Source: Thermoplasmatota archaeon
Lineage (GTDB): Archaea; Thermoplasmatota; JAQUQK01
Length of the DNA stretch: 13,401 nucleotides
Assembly (NCBI GenBank): GCA_028716125.1
Contig: JAQUQK010000027.1
Location: forward strand, 1-13,401
Direction of reading: 5' to 3'
The position numbers were made by a program, and so were the translations under genes. Shown here piece by piece: positions 5,851 through 13,119 of this stretch (position 1 is its first letter; each line of letters begins with the position of its first letter). A model generated the notes under the pieces. The model was not told the origin of the DNA, made no database searches, and saw only the letters and a list, made by a program, of their open reading frames with translations.

Positions 5851-8640
5851 ATGCCAGAATCAAAAAGAAACATGAAAAAAATCGCCAGGCTTGCGGTTCC
5901 CGCAATCAAAAAACTCCACATTTCCGAAAAAATAGGCAATTTTGTCGCAGGAAACCCCAAGAAGGTCGTGGCGGTATTTGCGGTCCTTTTCCTGCTCACA
6001 CTTCCTTTCCTTACGCAGCTTTACATTTACCTGAGCGTCTACGAAGTCTCGCCGGTGCGCCCATACCTTGATGATTTCAAGCACCTGAATGCAGACTTGG
6101 GCTGGGATAACTGGGGTTTCATAATGTGCGTACCTAAGGGCGCGCAGAGCGTGAGCGAGCCAGACGCCGTGAGGGAGATAAACGCCGTCTGCGACAGGCT
6201 TGAGGAACTGCCGTGGGTGGAAAGCACCGTATCGCTCTCAATGCTCGTAAAGTACGTCAACAACATGGCGCCTGCGCCTGTCGGCAGCTACACTTTTCCG
6301 CCGGACAATGCAGCGGGCGACCAGCAAATCAACCTTTACCTCCAGACGCTTTTCCAGCTGATGGGCAACGTCGCCTACGGAAACATAATCGGGAGGCCGG
6401 ACGCGAACGGAAACCATCCATGGACGCTCATAATCGTGATGATGGAAAAGGGGCAGAGCGGCGAGCAGTACCGCGCGTGGCAGCGCGACCTGTTGAAATA
6501 CGGCCAGGAGCTGGACGCCAACAACCCGTATGCAGACCAGCTCACCATGTATCCTATGAGCATGGATATCATATATTCCTCGCTTGACGATGCCGCCGTG
6601 ACGGAAGGGCCGATATGGGTCGTCACCGCAGTCCTAGTCGACATACTCTCCATACTTTGGCTTTTCCGCAAGAAGTCGGACGTTATCATATCGCTGTTTG
6701 TGATGGCGATAGTAATCGGCGCCGCGCTCACAGTCATGGTGATAACAAACACGCACTTCAACGTGCTGAGCATGGTTCTCATCGCAATGATTCTTGGTTC
6801 GGGCATAGACTACTGCCTGCACACTATTGCCAGGTACAAGGAGGAAAGGGCGCTTGGCAAGAGCTCAAGAACTTCAGCAAACGACACAATACGAAACTCC
6901 ATGCAGCCGCTTTTCATAATGGCATCGACTACGACCGGTGGGTTCGCGGCGCTGTATCTCTGCCAGATTCCCGCAGTCGGCGCGTTCGGTGTAATCCTGG
7001 GAATCAGCATATTCCTTGCATATATTGTAAGCATGATATTCATTCCTGCGATGCTTGAACTTTTCGTAAGGAGAAGGGAAAGAATAGACGGCGTCGCTGA
7101 CACGGATTCAAGCCCAGAGGAAAGCATAAAGATAGAGCAAGCCCTGCGAAATAAGCAGCGCACCTCACTCATGGGCCGCATAGGTTCGTTTGTGGTTCGG
7201 CATTCAAAGGCAGTCTTTGCGATATTCGCAGTTTCCATTGTATTGCTTTGCATTCCGCTCGTGTCGCCTGGACCGCAGCAATGGGGCGGCAGCTACATAA
7301 CTGCCTACACTCCGGAACCCGTTCAGCGCGGCGTTTTCCCGGAAGACACCTATGCCATGAAAGTGCTGCGCCTGGTAGACCAGACAATGGGAATACCAAA
7401 CGAAATCGCGGTAGTAGTCAAAGGAGATATGACCGACAGGAACACGCTCCTGATGATGAAAGACCTGCAAGCAAGACTCGACAGTGCTGACAATGGAGTT
7501 CATGGGCGGATGAAAACTGACAGCGTTCTTACGGTTCTCCAGATATATTTCGTGATGAATCCGCAGGAAGACACGAACAGGGACGGCATTCCTGATGGAA
7601 ACATACGCGCCTCTTACGACAAGGCGTTCCAGGACAGGGCGATGGGAGTTATGATGGAGCGCGTGCTGTCAAGGGACTACACTTTCTCCGCGATACGCCT
7701 TGGATGCAACCCCCAGCCGAAGGACAACTCGCTTGGCAGCGACATGCAGAACTATTGGAAGACGCGCCATGACGTGGAGGCAAAAATCGCAGAAGTGCAG
7801 GCAGATTATCCAAACCTTAACGTAAAAATTTCCGACACCGGTCTGATAGTCCTTGGAACGGAAGTCGACGACGCAATCCGGGTTGGAAACAACGACGCCA
7901 TGTACCTCATGTTTGTTGTGGTGTTCCTCATCGTCTTCGCCTTCTGGCGGCGCGTCTCGCTGTCGCTGCTCGCCATGATTCCCATTACGACCTCAATAAT
8001 CGTTCAGTATTCCCTTACCGCCGCATTCGGCTTTGAGATAACTTACGTCTCGCTCATACTCACGGGAATGGTGATGGGAATAGGAGTGGACGACGCAGTG
8101 CACCTCATTTCCAGGATGCGCGAGGAGATAAACCGCGGAAAGACGCCGGAAGAAGCCGCGATACTGTCGAATGCAGAAATAGGGCGCGTCCTTGTCGCTA
8201 CCACCGTCACAACCGTCGCGCCATTCGTCCCGATAATGCTTGGAAGCATCGTACTTTGGGCGCAGCAGACCGCGATGATCGTCCTTCCCGCCCTTCTTGG
8301 CGGCGAACTTGCAGTGACAGTTTGTGTCCTGCCGGTAATATGCGTCTGGCATGCAAAGCACTTCCCGAAGTCGTGGCTGAATAAGGGCAATACTCTTGAA
8401 AAAATCGCCCAGATGCGCACCGAAGAGGATGCAAGGCGCGAAGCGCACGAAGCCGGGCAAAGAGTCGAAATGAAGATTCCTGCGCCCCTGCCTGCAAAAC
8501 GCATCGAAGTTTTAAAACCGGAACCAAAGGCGCCCGTATTTCCAAAACAGGAAGCGCAAAAACCCGAAGCTGTTGCGCAGGAATCCGGAAAAGTCTCAAT
8601 CGTAAAAATGAAGAAGCGCGCAGTTCTGAAGAACAAGTAA
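5851..8640 (+). CDS. RND/MMPL-type exporter (HAE3-like), 929 residues
   Basis: This is a 12-helix RND superfamily protein of two repeated halves. Helices lie at about 38-60, 253-273, 277-300, 304-324, 350-370 and 376-402, then 453-472, 684-701, 704-724, 729-752, 775-795 and 800-825, with large external loops after helices 1 and 7. Each half has the helix-4 proton-relay motif: G316-x3-D320-Y321 and G743-x3-D747-D748. Such proteins use the proton gradient to move lipids or other hydrophobic molecules out of the membrane. The second loop holds a calcium-loop-like D-x-N-x-D-G-x-x-D at 574-582. A cytoplasmic tail (about 845-929) is rich in Pro, Lys and Glu and looks disordered. ATG 5851 follows the lipoprotein stop by two bases; upstream in-frame TTG 5818 and ATG 5824 overlap that gene. 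Substrate unknown. Confidence 0.9.
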   Translation: MPESKRNMKKIARLAVPAIKKLHISEKIGNFVAGNPKKVVAVFAVLFLLTLPFLTQLYIYLSVYEVSPVRPYLDDFKHLNADLGWDNWGFIMCVPKGAQSVSEPDAVREINAVCDRLEELPWVESTVSLSMLVKYVNNMAPAPVGSYTFPPDNAAGDQQINLYLQTLFQLMGNVAYGNIIGRPDANGNHPWTLIIVMMEKGQSGEQYRAWQRDLLKYGQELDANNPYADQLTMYPMSMDIIYSSLDDAAVTEGPIWVVTAVLVDILSILWLFRKKSDVIISLFVMAIVIGAALTVMVITNTHFNVLSMVLIAMILGSGIDYCLHTIARYKEERALGKSSRTSANDTIRNSMQPLFIMASTTTGGFAALYLCQIPAVGAFGVILGISIFLAYIVSMIFIPAMLELFVRRRERIDGVADTDSSPEESIKIEQALRNKQRTSLMGRIGSFVVRHSKAVFAIFAVSIVLLCIPLVSPGPQQWGGSYITAYTPEPVQRGVFPEDTYAMKVLRLVDQTMGIPNEIAVVVKGDMTDRNTLLMMKDLQARLDSADNGVHGRMKTDSVLTVLQIYFVMNPQEDTNRDGIPDGNIRASYDKAFQDRAMGVMMERVLSRDYTFSAIRLGCNPQPKDNSLGSDMQNYWKTRHDVEAKIAEVQADYPNLNVKISDTGLIVLGTEVDDAIRVGNNDAMYLMFVVVFLIVFAFWRRVSLSLLAMIPITTSIIVQYSLTAAFGFEITYVSLILTGMVMGIGVDDAVHLISRMREEINRGKTPEEAAILSNAEIGRVLVATTVTTVAPFVPIMLGSIVLWAQQTAMIVLPALLGGELAVTVCVLPVICVWHAKHFPKSWLNKGNTLEKIAQMRTEEDARREAHEAGQRVEMKIPAPLPAKRIEVLKPEPKAPVFPKQEAQKPEAVAQESGKVSIVKMKKRAVLKNK

Positions 8641-8642
8641 GA

Positions 8643-8660
8643 TTTCTTTGTTTTATTTTT
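8643..8660 (+). terminator. T-rich terminator of the lipoprotein-RND operon
   Basis: A T-rich run with T4 and T5 starts two bases after the RND stop and runs up to the stop codon of the convergent aSelBL gene. It would end plus-strand transcription. The same bases read on the minus strand are A-rich, so they do not terminate the opposite operon. Confidence 0.55.
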
Positions 8661-9618
8661 ACAAAATTCTTCCGCCACCAACAACGCGCAAGTCCTTCGC
8701 GTCGGCGCGGACAATCATCATCGGCTCGTCTTTTTCAAAGCACGTTGGCGCATCTGTCTTGATGGAGACGACGCCGCTTTCTCCTGCCTTTAGCAGCTCT
8801 TTTCTATCTATGTCTGAAACTGAAGCGGACTTGACCTGAAGCCCGATGCTCACCATCAGACGGTCGCCCTTCTTTATTCCATCGCGGCAGTATTTGCTTA
8901 CCTTGAATTGCGCTTTGAAATCCTGCCCAGCCCGGAGTGTGCCTTCGGGCGCAATCACATAGCCGCGGTCAAGCTCGTCGGCCTCTATTCCCTTTAGCGC
9001 AAGACCTACGCGGTCGCCGACTTCGCCGTGCTCCATGTCAGCGTCATGAATCTGAATCGAGCGCACGAATATTTTTTTGCCAATCGGATAAACAATGGGC
9101 TCGTCATGTACGTTTATCTTCCCACGCTTAACTACACCAAGAACAACAGTGCCGACACCCTTTACATTGAAGAAGTGGTCAATTGGGACCTTTGCAGGCA
9201 GGTCGTTCTTTTCAGGCAGAAGCGCAGAAAGCGTTTCCATCATCTCGCCGGTCGTGCCGCCAAGGAACTTATAATTCTCAATAACCGTACCCTTGAATAG
9301 GGGCGCAAGCTGTTCAGGAATCACGTCGTTTCCTTGGATGACAATGAATCCATTCTTGACTCCCGCAGAATCAAGCGCGACAACGGTTTCGCCAAGCTGT
9401 TTGTCCAATTTAGAAACTACAAGGAGCGCAACGTCCGCCATGTTGAGCGACTGGCACAACGGCTGGATGCGCTCCGGGTATTTCTCTGGGCATACAAAGG
9501 TGAATGCGTATTTGGAATCCTTGAAATTGTACATTGAAATGTCGCTGACAGTTCCTTTTTTTCCAAGCTTTGCAACGAAGTCCTTGTCCCCGAGAATCGT
9601 GACGTTGACGCATCGCAT
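8659..9618 (-). CDS. aSelBL-like pseudo-GTPase (SelB/EF-Tu-related)
   Basis: This 319-residue protein has the domain order of a translational GTPase with a ruined G domain. Domain 2 (about 143-225) is clear, from PIDHFFNVKGVGTVVLGVVKRG through VGLALKGIEADELDRGYVIA, which matches SelB and EF-Tu. Domain 3 (about 228-319) ends in LRVVGGGRI, a SelB-like ending. In the first 140 residues there is no GHVDHGKT P-loop (LGDKDFVAKLGKKGT instead), no DxPG and no NKxD. This matches archaeal SelB-like (aSelBL) proteins, described as lacking SelB's SECIS-binding domain and often GTPase motifs, with possible retained binding of ribosome and aminoacyl-tRNA. It lies 16 bases after the KH gene stop and has a GGTGA Shine-Dalgarno 5 bases before ATG, so it is cotranscribed with it. 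Confidence 0.8.
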   Translation of the reverse strand: MRCVNVTILGDKDFVAKLGKKGTVSDISMYNFKDSKYAFTFVCPEKYPERIQPLCQSLNMADVALLVVSKLDKQLGETVVALDSAGVKNGFIVIQGNDVIPEQLAPLFKGTVIENYKFLGGTTGEMMETLSALLPEKNDLPAKVPIDHFFNVKGVGTVVLGVVKRGKINVHDEPIVYPIGKKIFVRSIQIHDADMEHGEVGDRVGLALKGIEADELDRGYVIAPEGTLRAGQDFKAQFKVSKYCRDGIKKGDRLMVSIGLQVKSASVSDIDRKELLKAGESGVVSIKTDAPTCFEKDEPMMIVRADAKDLRVVGGGRIL

Positions 9619-9634
9619 AATTTCACCGGATGAA

Positions 9635-10168
9635 TTACAATTCTATCTTGCGCATTTTCTTGCACATCTTTTCCAGGTAGCGGTATACAGTTGAATGCTC
9701 GCTTCCCTTGAGAAGCATCTGGACTGCATTTCTTGCAACTTCCATTGACTCAATGTCTGCTATGAGGGAAACCGTGCTGCCGTAGACTGAAACTTCGGCA
9801 TGCGCAAGCTGCTCGATTATCTCGCGGGTTTTGCCCTGCTTGCCGATTATACGCCCCTTGAGGCGCGCCGCGTCCTTTGCCTCCTTGCCGGAATATTCGC
9901 GTATGTCTATTGAGTCGAAATACATCTCGTCGTCGAAAAGCACGAACGCCCTTTCAGGCGAGAATCCGCGCGCAATCGCCTTCACAATGTCGCGCACTTT
10001 GAGAATCAATACCGGGTCCTTTGCCTTTTCTTCCTCAAGCGCAACGTCTCCGCTGCTTGAATCAATGCTTACTTTTATCCCGCTTCTCTCTTCAATCTGC
10101 CTGCGGGTTGCGCCCTCGGGCCCGATAAGCACGCCGATGCGCTCTTTTGGAATTTTAACGAAATACAT
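9635..10168 (-). CDS. Dim2/Pno1-like protein with two KH domains
   Basis: This 177-residue RNA-binding protein has a KH1 GxxG loop G-P-E-G at residues 16-19 and a KH2 loop G-K-Q-G at 109-112 within RLKGRIIGKQGKTREIIE. The linker contains AIARGFSPERAF (65-76) and the C-terminus HSTVYRYLEKMCKKM, both typical of the archaeal Dim2 (Pno1/Krr1-related) family, which binds the 3' end of 16S rRNA during small-subunit maturation. In many archaea this gene lies beside aIF1A and rio1; here it is the first gene of an operon with aSelBL instead. ATG 10168 lies about 40 bases after a TATA-like CTTAAAAAC, so the leader is short. Confidence in the family is high; its partner role with aSelBL is inference. 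Confidence 0.9.
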   Translation of the reverse strand: MYFVKIPKERIGVLIGPEGATRRQIEERSGIKVSIDSSSGDVALEEEKAKDPVLILKVRDIVKAIARGFSPERAFVLFDDEMYFDSIDIREYSGKEAKDAARLKGRIIGKQGKTREIIEQLAHAEVSVYGSTVSLIADIESMEVARNAVQMLLKGSEHSTVYRYLEKMCKKMRKIEL

Positions 10169-10200
10169 CTATCTACAACCATAAATGGTATCGGCTGAAA

Positions 10201-10209
10201 GTTTTTAAG
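10201..10209 (-). promoter_or_regulatory. TATA-like element for the KH-aSelBL operon
   Basis: Read on the minus strand this is CTTAAAAAC, about 40 bases before ATG 10168. A second A/T element (TTCATAAAC, around 10216-10224) lies slightly further upstream. Confidence 0.45.
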
Positions 10210-10226
10210 TTTGGAGTTTATGAATT

Positions 10227-10490
10227 TCAATCGATTCTCTGCCGTTTTGCCGACATCTCGCGAAGCCCCGCCCAGATTATGACGCCGAAAAGAACAATTC
10301 CCAGAATGCACGCAATCGGTATGGGGAGAAATCGTGGCAATAAATATGAAATGTCTTCTGCTGTGAAATGCCCGCCGGACTGAATCACAGCGTTAATGTA
10401 TGAGTAATACATCAGAATGGTTGTGAAAAACACAATTATTGCAATCACGATTCCAATTATTCCGCCAACGATCTTTCCTTCGCCTGACAC
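10227..10490 (-). CDS. Small two-helix membrane protein with GTG start
   Basis: This 87-residue protein has two membrane helices, about 6-32 (rich in I and G) and 54-76, separated by a short loop with acidic residues, and a basic C-terminal tail (REMSAKRQR). No family recognised. The GTG start at 10490 is supported by a good Shine-Dalgarno sequence, GAGGT, ending 6 bases upstream; the nearby ATGs are in another frame that stops quickly. It begins 37 bases after the stop of the 436-residue lipoprotein gene, so the two are probably cotranscribed. The helix-loop-helix plan resembles the 99-residue protein at 253-552, but I see no sequence similarity between them. Confidence 0.7.
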   Translation of the reverse strand: MSGEGKIVGGIIGIVIAIIVFFTTILMYYSYINAVIQSGGHFTAEDISYLLPRFLPIPIACILGIVLFGVIIWAGLREMSAKRQRID

Positions 10491-10527
10491 ATCATTACCT
10501 CTAATTCAAACTACATACTCTATTGTT

Positions 10528-11838
10528 CTATATTCTTTCCCATTGAATTATTTGCCCGTTCAGCCCACTTATTGAAACAATCGAATCCAACCCTCCATTC
10601 CAACCGACATAATATATCATAGTTAAAGCAGGGGCGCCTGTGGGGCTGTCAATCAAAAACCAAGCGAACGTGTCAAATGTATTGTTATATTCGTTGTTTA
10701 CTATATTCAAAGCCCCGCCTACTGTGAGGGCAGTCTCAAATTGAATATTTTCAGGTCGGATCTCATTTATATTCTCTTCGTTAGAAATTATTGGTCCCAA
10801 TATTGGATATTTTTTCACATTTGAACTGTATCCTTCCATAGAAGGATTGCCATAAAATATATCCCACGATTCAGAGAAAGAGTCTTTGCTGTGGTATGCC
10901 CGAGTCAATCCTGAATTGGGATGTTCCGATTGGTATTCCATAAATTTTTCGCTACTTTGTATTGCGGATACTGCTTCGCTCAGCTTGAAACCAAAATCGC
11001 AATTGCTTCCATCTTTTGGAATTCCTCTATCTGGTGATAAATATTCGCCGTTTGGACTTAGTTGCGTTTCGTGTTTACTTTTACATATGGCCCAAACAAT
11101 CGGGGTGTTTCCAGAAGAGCATTCTATTCTTGTACATGTGAAACTTTTATCGTCTATGTTTTTTGAGAAAGACACATTTTTAGGAAATAGAGACAGACCG
11201 TCCATTGAATACCCATCTAACAAATTGATGCTGCCTGAGTGCCAACCATATTCTATCTCAACTGACACTTCGTTAATGTTTAATGATTTACTTGCATCCA
11301 CTACTACGGACACTCCATTGATTTTAATTGTAGTATTTATCACGGTCTTGATTTCTTCTCTTTGAATGCAAATCGGTACGACGAAAGGAAGAATTATGCG
11401 GTCTCTTCCCGGAAAATCAGATTCAAAATATGCCGAAAAATATGATAGCCCATATACGTTGTAAAGCGTTTTCTTGTACCCGTCTGCTTGCAACTCAATT
11501 TGAACGATCTCTCTACTATTAATATCAACATGTGTCTTAATTTGAGTTGCTTTTGATGTGTTTGGATTTTCATCCTTTGTTTCGATTACCACGCATCGAT
11601 GCTCTGTTCCGAAACCATCTTTTGAGTTAGAATAATCTGAAACCGACACGCTCAGAAAACCAGATTCCGCACCCTCTAATTTATATCTAGCAAAATCTCC
11701 AATCTTAAGTGAGGATATGGTCATGGTACGATCTGAAGAGTCCATATCTGCATCTAAATAAAAACATCCGGTGATCATCTGAATGCAACTAAGCAGCATA
11801 ACGATCGCAAATTGGGCCGTCTTGTTTTTTGTAAACAT
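10528..11838 (-). CDS. Large archaeal lipoprotein, unknown function
   Basis: This 436-residue protein is exported and lipid-anchored: the signal peptide spans residues 1-24 and the lipobox is I-T-G-C at 22-25. A short acidic linker (LDADMDSSDR) follows. The rest is a polar, Ser/Asn-rich, strand-rich ectodomain with few charged helices and several possible N-glycosylation sites. The C-terminal quarter has Gly-rich strands (ALTVGGALNIV, YYVGWNGG). No family recognised. ATG 11838 sits 9 bases after an AAGGAG run, a better fit than the TTG at 11844, and 35 bases after a clear TATA box. Codon use is much richer in A/T than the housekeeping genes, with many AAT, AAA and ATT codons, which may mark lateral origin or relaxed selection. 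Confidence 0.75.
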   Translation of the reverse strand: MFTKNKTAQFAIVMLLSCIQMITGCFYLDADMDSSDRTMTISSLKIGDFARYKLEGAESGFLSVSVSDYSNSKDGFGTEHRCVVIETKDENPNTSKATQIKTHVDINSREIVQIELQADGYKKTLYNVYGLSYFSAYFESDFPGRDRIILPFVVPICIQREEIKTVINTTIKINGVSVVVDASKSLNINEVSVEIEYGWHSGSINLLDGYSMDGLSLFPKNVSFSKNIDDKSFTCTRIECSSGNTPIVWAICKSKHETQLSPNGEYLSPDRGIPKDGSNCDFGFKLSEAVSAIQSSEKFMEYQSEHPNSGLTRAYHSKDSFSESWDIFYGNPSMEGYSSNVKKYPILGPIISNEENINEIRPENIQFETALTVGGALNIVNNEYNNTFDTFAWFLIDSPTGAPALTMIYYVGWNGGLDSIVSISGLNGQIIQWERI

Positions 11839-11866
11839 TTGCAATCTCTCCTTAATTAAGATGGGA

Positions 11867-11878
11867 TTTATAAAAAAA
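11867..11878 (-). promoter_or_regulatory. T7 terminator joined to TATA box of the 436-residue lipoprotein gene
   Basis: On the minus strand a T7 run (11878-11872) runs into TTTATAAA (11874-11867). The TTATAA core begins 35 bases before ATG 11838. The T-run probably also terminates transcription of the exported protein gene that ends at 11908. Confidence 0.65.
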
Positions 11879-11907
11879 GAGATGAAAAAGATGCGTTGTG
11901 TTCCGTC

Positions 11908-12540
11908 TTATGACCACCAGAAATTATCACACCATGCATGCCCGCCAAGGTATGCGGTTCCAGTTAAACCAATTGTGCAACCCACAATGGTAGATTGTGG
12001 TACTCCACCAGGATACACTACATGCGGTCTCGCACTTATCGTTGTGTATGGTATCTGTACGGGCTGAACTAGGTTTAATGAAAGTGCGATGGGAAGATAT
12101 GACGCATCAAGGTATAATGATCCAACACCATCAGGAACGGAATACCTGTACACATGGTCAAACATGTATGTTCCACTTATGGTGCCCTTCAAAGTCACGG
12201 GTGCGGTTCCAGTAGTAATAGATACAGACCATTTGCTTGGGTTCCACGACTGATCAGCACTCCAGCCTATCGTCGCTGTAGTTCTTTGAGAGACTTTTTG
12301 CGTGGCTAATTGAATGTCCCAATACCAATTAGACGTTTGCGCACCGCCCCTGTGGTATGAGTATGCTTCGATTCCAATTTCTTCGCTGACGTTCTGATCC
12401 GTTGTTGCGTTTTGTTGATCCGTATTTTCAACGCAGTCTGTACCTTCGTCCGCCATGACCGGCATTGCTACCAGCATCACTACCACCAACATGGTGGCAA
12501 CGCACATGCCTCCCAACTTGCTCGCGTTTGTTCCTTTCAT
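11908..12540 (-). CDS. Exported beta-rich protein, unknown function
   Basis: This 210-residue protein has a classical signal peptide (residues 1-30, cut after V-M-A) and no lipobox or second helix, so it is probably secreted. After a polar, Asn/Gln/Asp-rich region (31-55) comes a region rich in T, S, V, W and Y that alternates like beta strands. It has C36, and C188 and C204 near the end; the last two could form a disulfide. The C-terminus is aromatic (CDNFWWS). No family recognised. ATG 12540 has a GGTGA Shine-Dalgarno four bases upstream; GTG 12549 would add three residues. A perfect palindrome lies between its TATA element and its start, so it is a good candidate for regulated expression. 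It could be a surface-layer accessory, effector or toxin; nothing in the sequence decides. Confidence 0.72.
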   Translation of the reverse strand: MKGTNASKLGGMCVATMLVVVMLVAMPVMADEGTDCVENTDQQNATTDQNVSEEIGIEAYSYHRGGAQTSNWYWDIQLATQKVSQRTTATIGWSADQSWNPSKWSVSITTGTAPVTLKGTISGTYMFDHVYRYSVPDGVGSLYLDASYLPIALSLNLVQPVQIPYTTISARPHVVYPGGVPQSTIVGCTIGLTGTAYLGGHAWCDNFWWS

Positions 12541-12551
12541 TTTCACCACTT

Positions 12552-12567
12552 GAGAGCACTTGCTCTC
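12552..12567. promoter_or_regulatory. Palindromic putative operator before the exported protein gene
   Basis: GAGAGCA, two bases, then TGCTCTC form a perfect inverted repeat of two 7-base arms. It lies between the TATA element (12572-12581) and the expected transcription start near 12550, where a bound dimeric repressor would block transcription. Confidence 0.5.
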
Positions 12568-12571
12568 GCCC

Positions 12572-12581
12572 TATACATTTT
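12572..12581 (-). promoter_or_regulatory. TATA-like element of the exported protein gene
   Basis: AAAATGTATA on the minus strand lies about 37 bases before ATG 12540 and overlaps the last base of the upstream gene's stop codon. It is weaker than the other TATA boxes here. Confidence 0.4.
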
Positions 12582-13087
12582 CAATCATCCAGAGGCTTTG
12601 ATTTAAGGTTACATTTTCTCTTCTTTTCACGCCAAACTCGCAATTTGAATACGCCTTCTTTCAACGGCGGTTCTCTGCATATTCCAAAACGGCCCAATTC
12701 CTTCCTAATTTTCGTATGCTCTCTGTACAAATTGGCCTCTTTGCTCTCTGTAAGATTCGATTCGCCCAGACCTCGATTTATCGTTCTGCATGTTTTCTTT
12801 TCACTAAATGCGATATACAATGATACGTCGTCTCTTTCTAATTCCTCTGGTGTATAATTATCGTTTAGGATTGATTCCAGTCCATCGTCTTTCATGTGCT
12901 CTTCCAGCAACGCCGAAGAATCGGTTTCGACCTTGTATCCAAACTCCTTGTAAACTGAATGATGGGACGACCTAAACATTCCCACCACCCCGAAAAACCC
13001 ATAGAAAAATGCCGACGATTTCAGATTTGAAGTTGGAAGAGAGAGAGCAGAAATTGAGGCGAGTATTGAAAACAACACGCCCACCAT
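12581..13087 (-). CDS. Membrane-anchored protein with charged C-terminal domain, unknown
   Basis: This 168-residue protein starts with two short hydrophobic segments (about 2-17 and 24-38) that form a hairpin or membrane anchor. A soluble part of about 130 residues follows: first acidic (about 50-90, with LLEEHMKDDGLESILNDN and EELERDD), then basic (about 118-168, with many K and R and two cysteines). No family recognised. ATG 13087 lies about 30 bases after a clear TATA box, so it should be leaderless. It ends 40 bases before the exported protein gene on the same strand, and that gene has its own promoter-like element. Antisense open frames over the same bases lack a promoter and are judged spurious. 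Confidence 0.65.
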   Translation of the reverse strand: MVGVLFSILASISALSLPTSNLKSSAFFYGFFGVVGMFRSSHHSVYKEFGYKVETDSSALLEEHMKDDGLESILNDNYTPEELERDDVSLYIAFSEKKTCRTINRGLGESNLTESKEANLYREHTKIRKELGRFGICREPPLKEGVFKLRVWREKKRKCNLKSKPLDD

Positions 13088-13110
13088 AATCGGTATTATG
13101 TCGGATGCGG

Positions 13111-13119
13111 TATAAATAG
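13111..13119 (-). promoter_or_regulatory. TATA box of the 168-residue membrane protein gene
   Basis: CTATTTATA on the minus strand lies about 31 bases before ATG 13087. A second A/T-rich element (TAGTATATTATAG, 13136-13148) lies further upstream. Confidence 0.55.

Noticed and set aside
8043..8714. 223-codon minus-strand open frame over the 3' part of the RND gene
   Set aside because: Antisense to conserved membrane helices, crosses the convergent junction and overlaps the aSelBL stop; low-complexity composition.
5384..10180. Shared GGTTGTAGA just before the starts at 5393 and 10168 (minus)
   Set aside because: Only nine bases at two sites, with different distances to the start codon; likely chance.
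10886..11365. 159-codon plus-strand open frame inside the 436-residue lipoprotein gene
   Set aside because: No promoter or Shine-Dalgarno; the minus-strand frame has signal peptide, lipobox, TATA box and Shine-Dalgarno.
12465..12857. 130-codon plus-strand open frame opposite the exported and 168-residue proteins
   Set aside because: It would run antisense across two genes with signal peptide, Shine-Dalgarno and TATA evidence on the minus strand, and has no promoter of its own.
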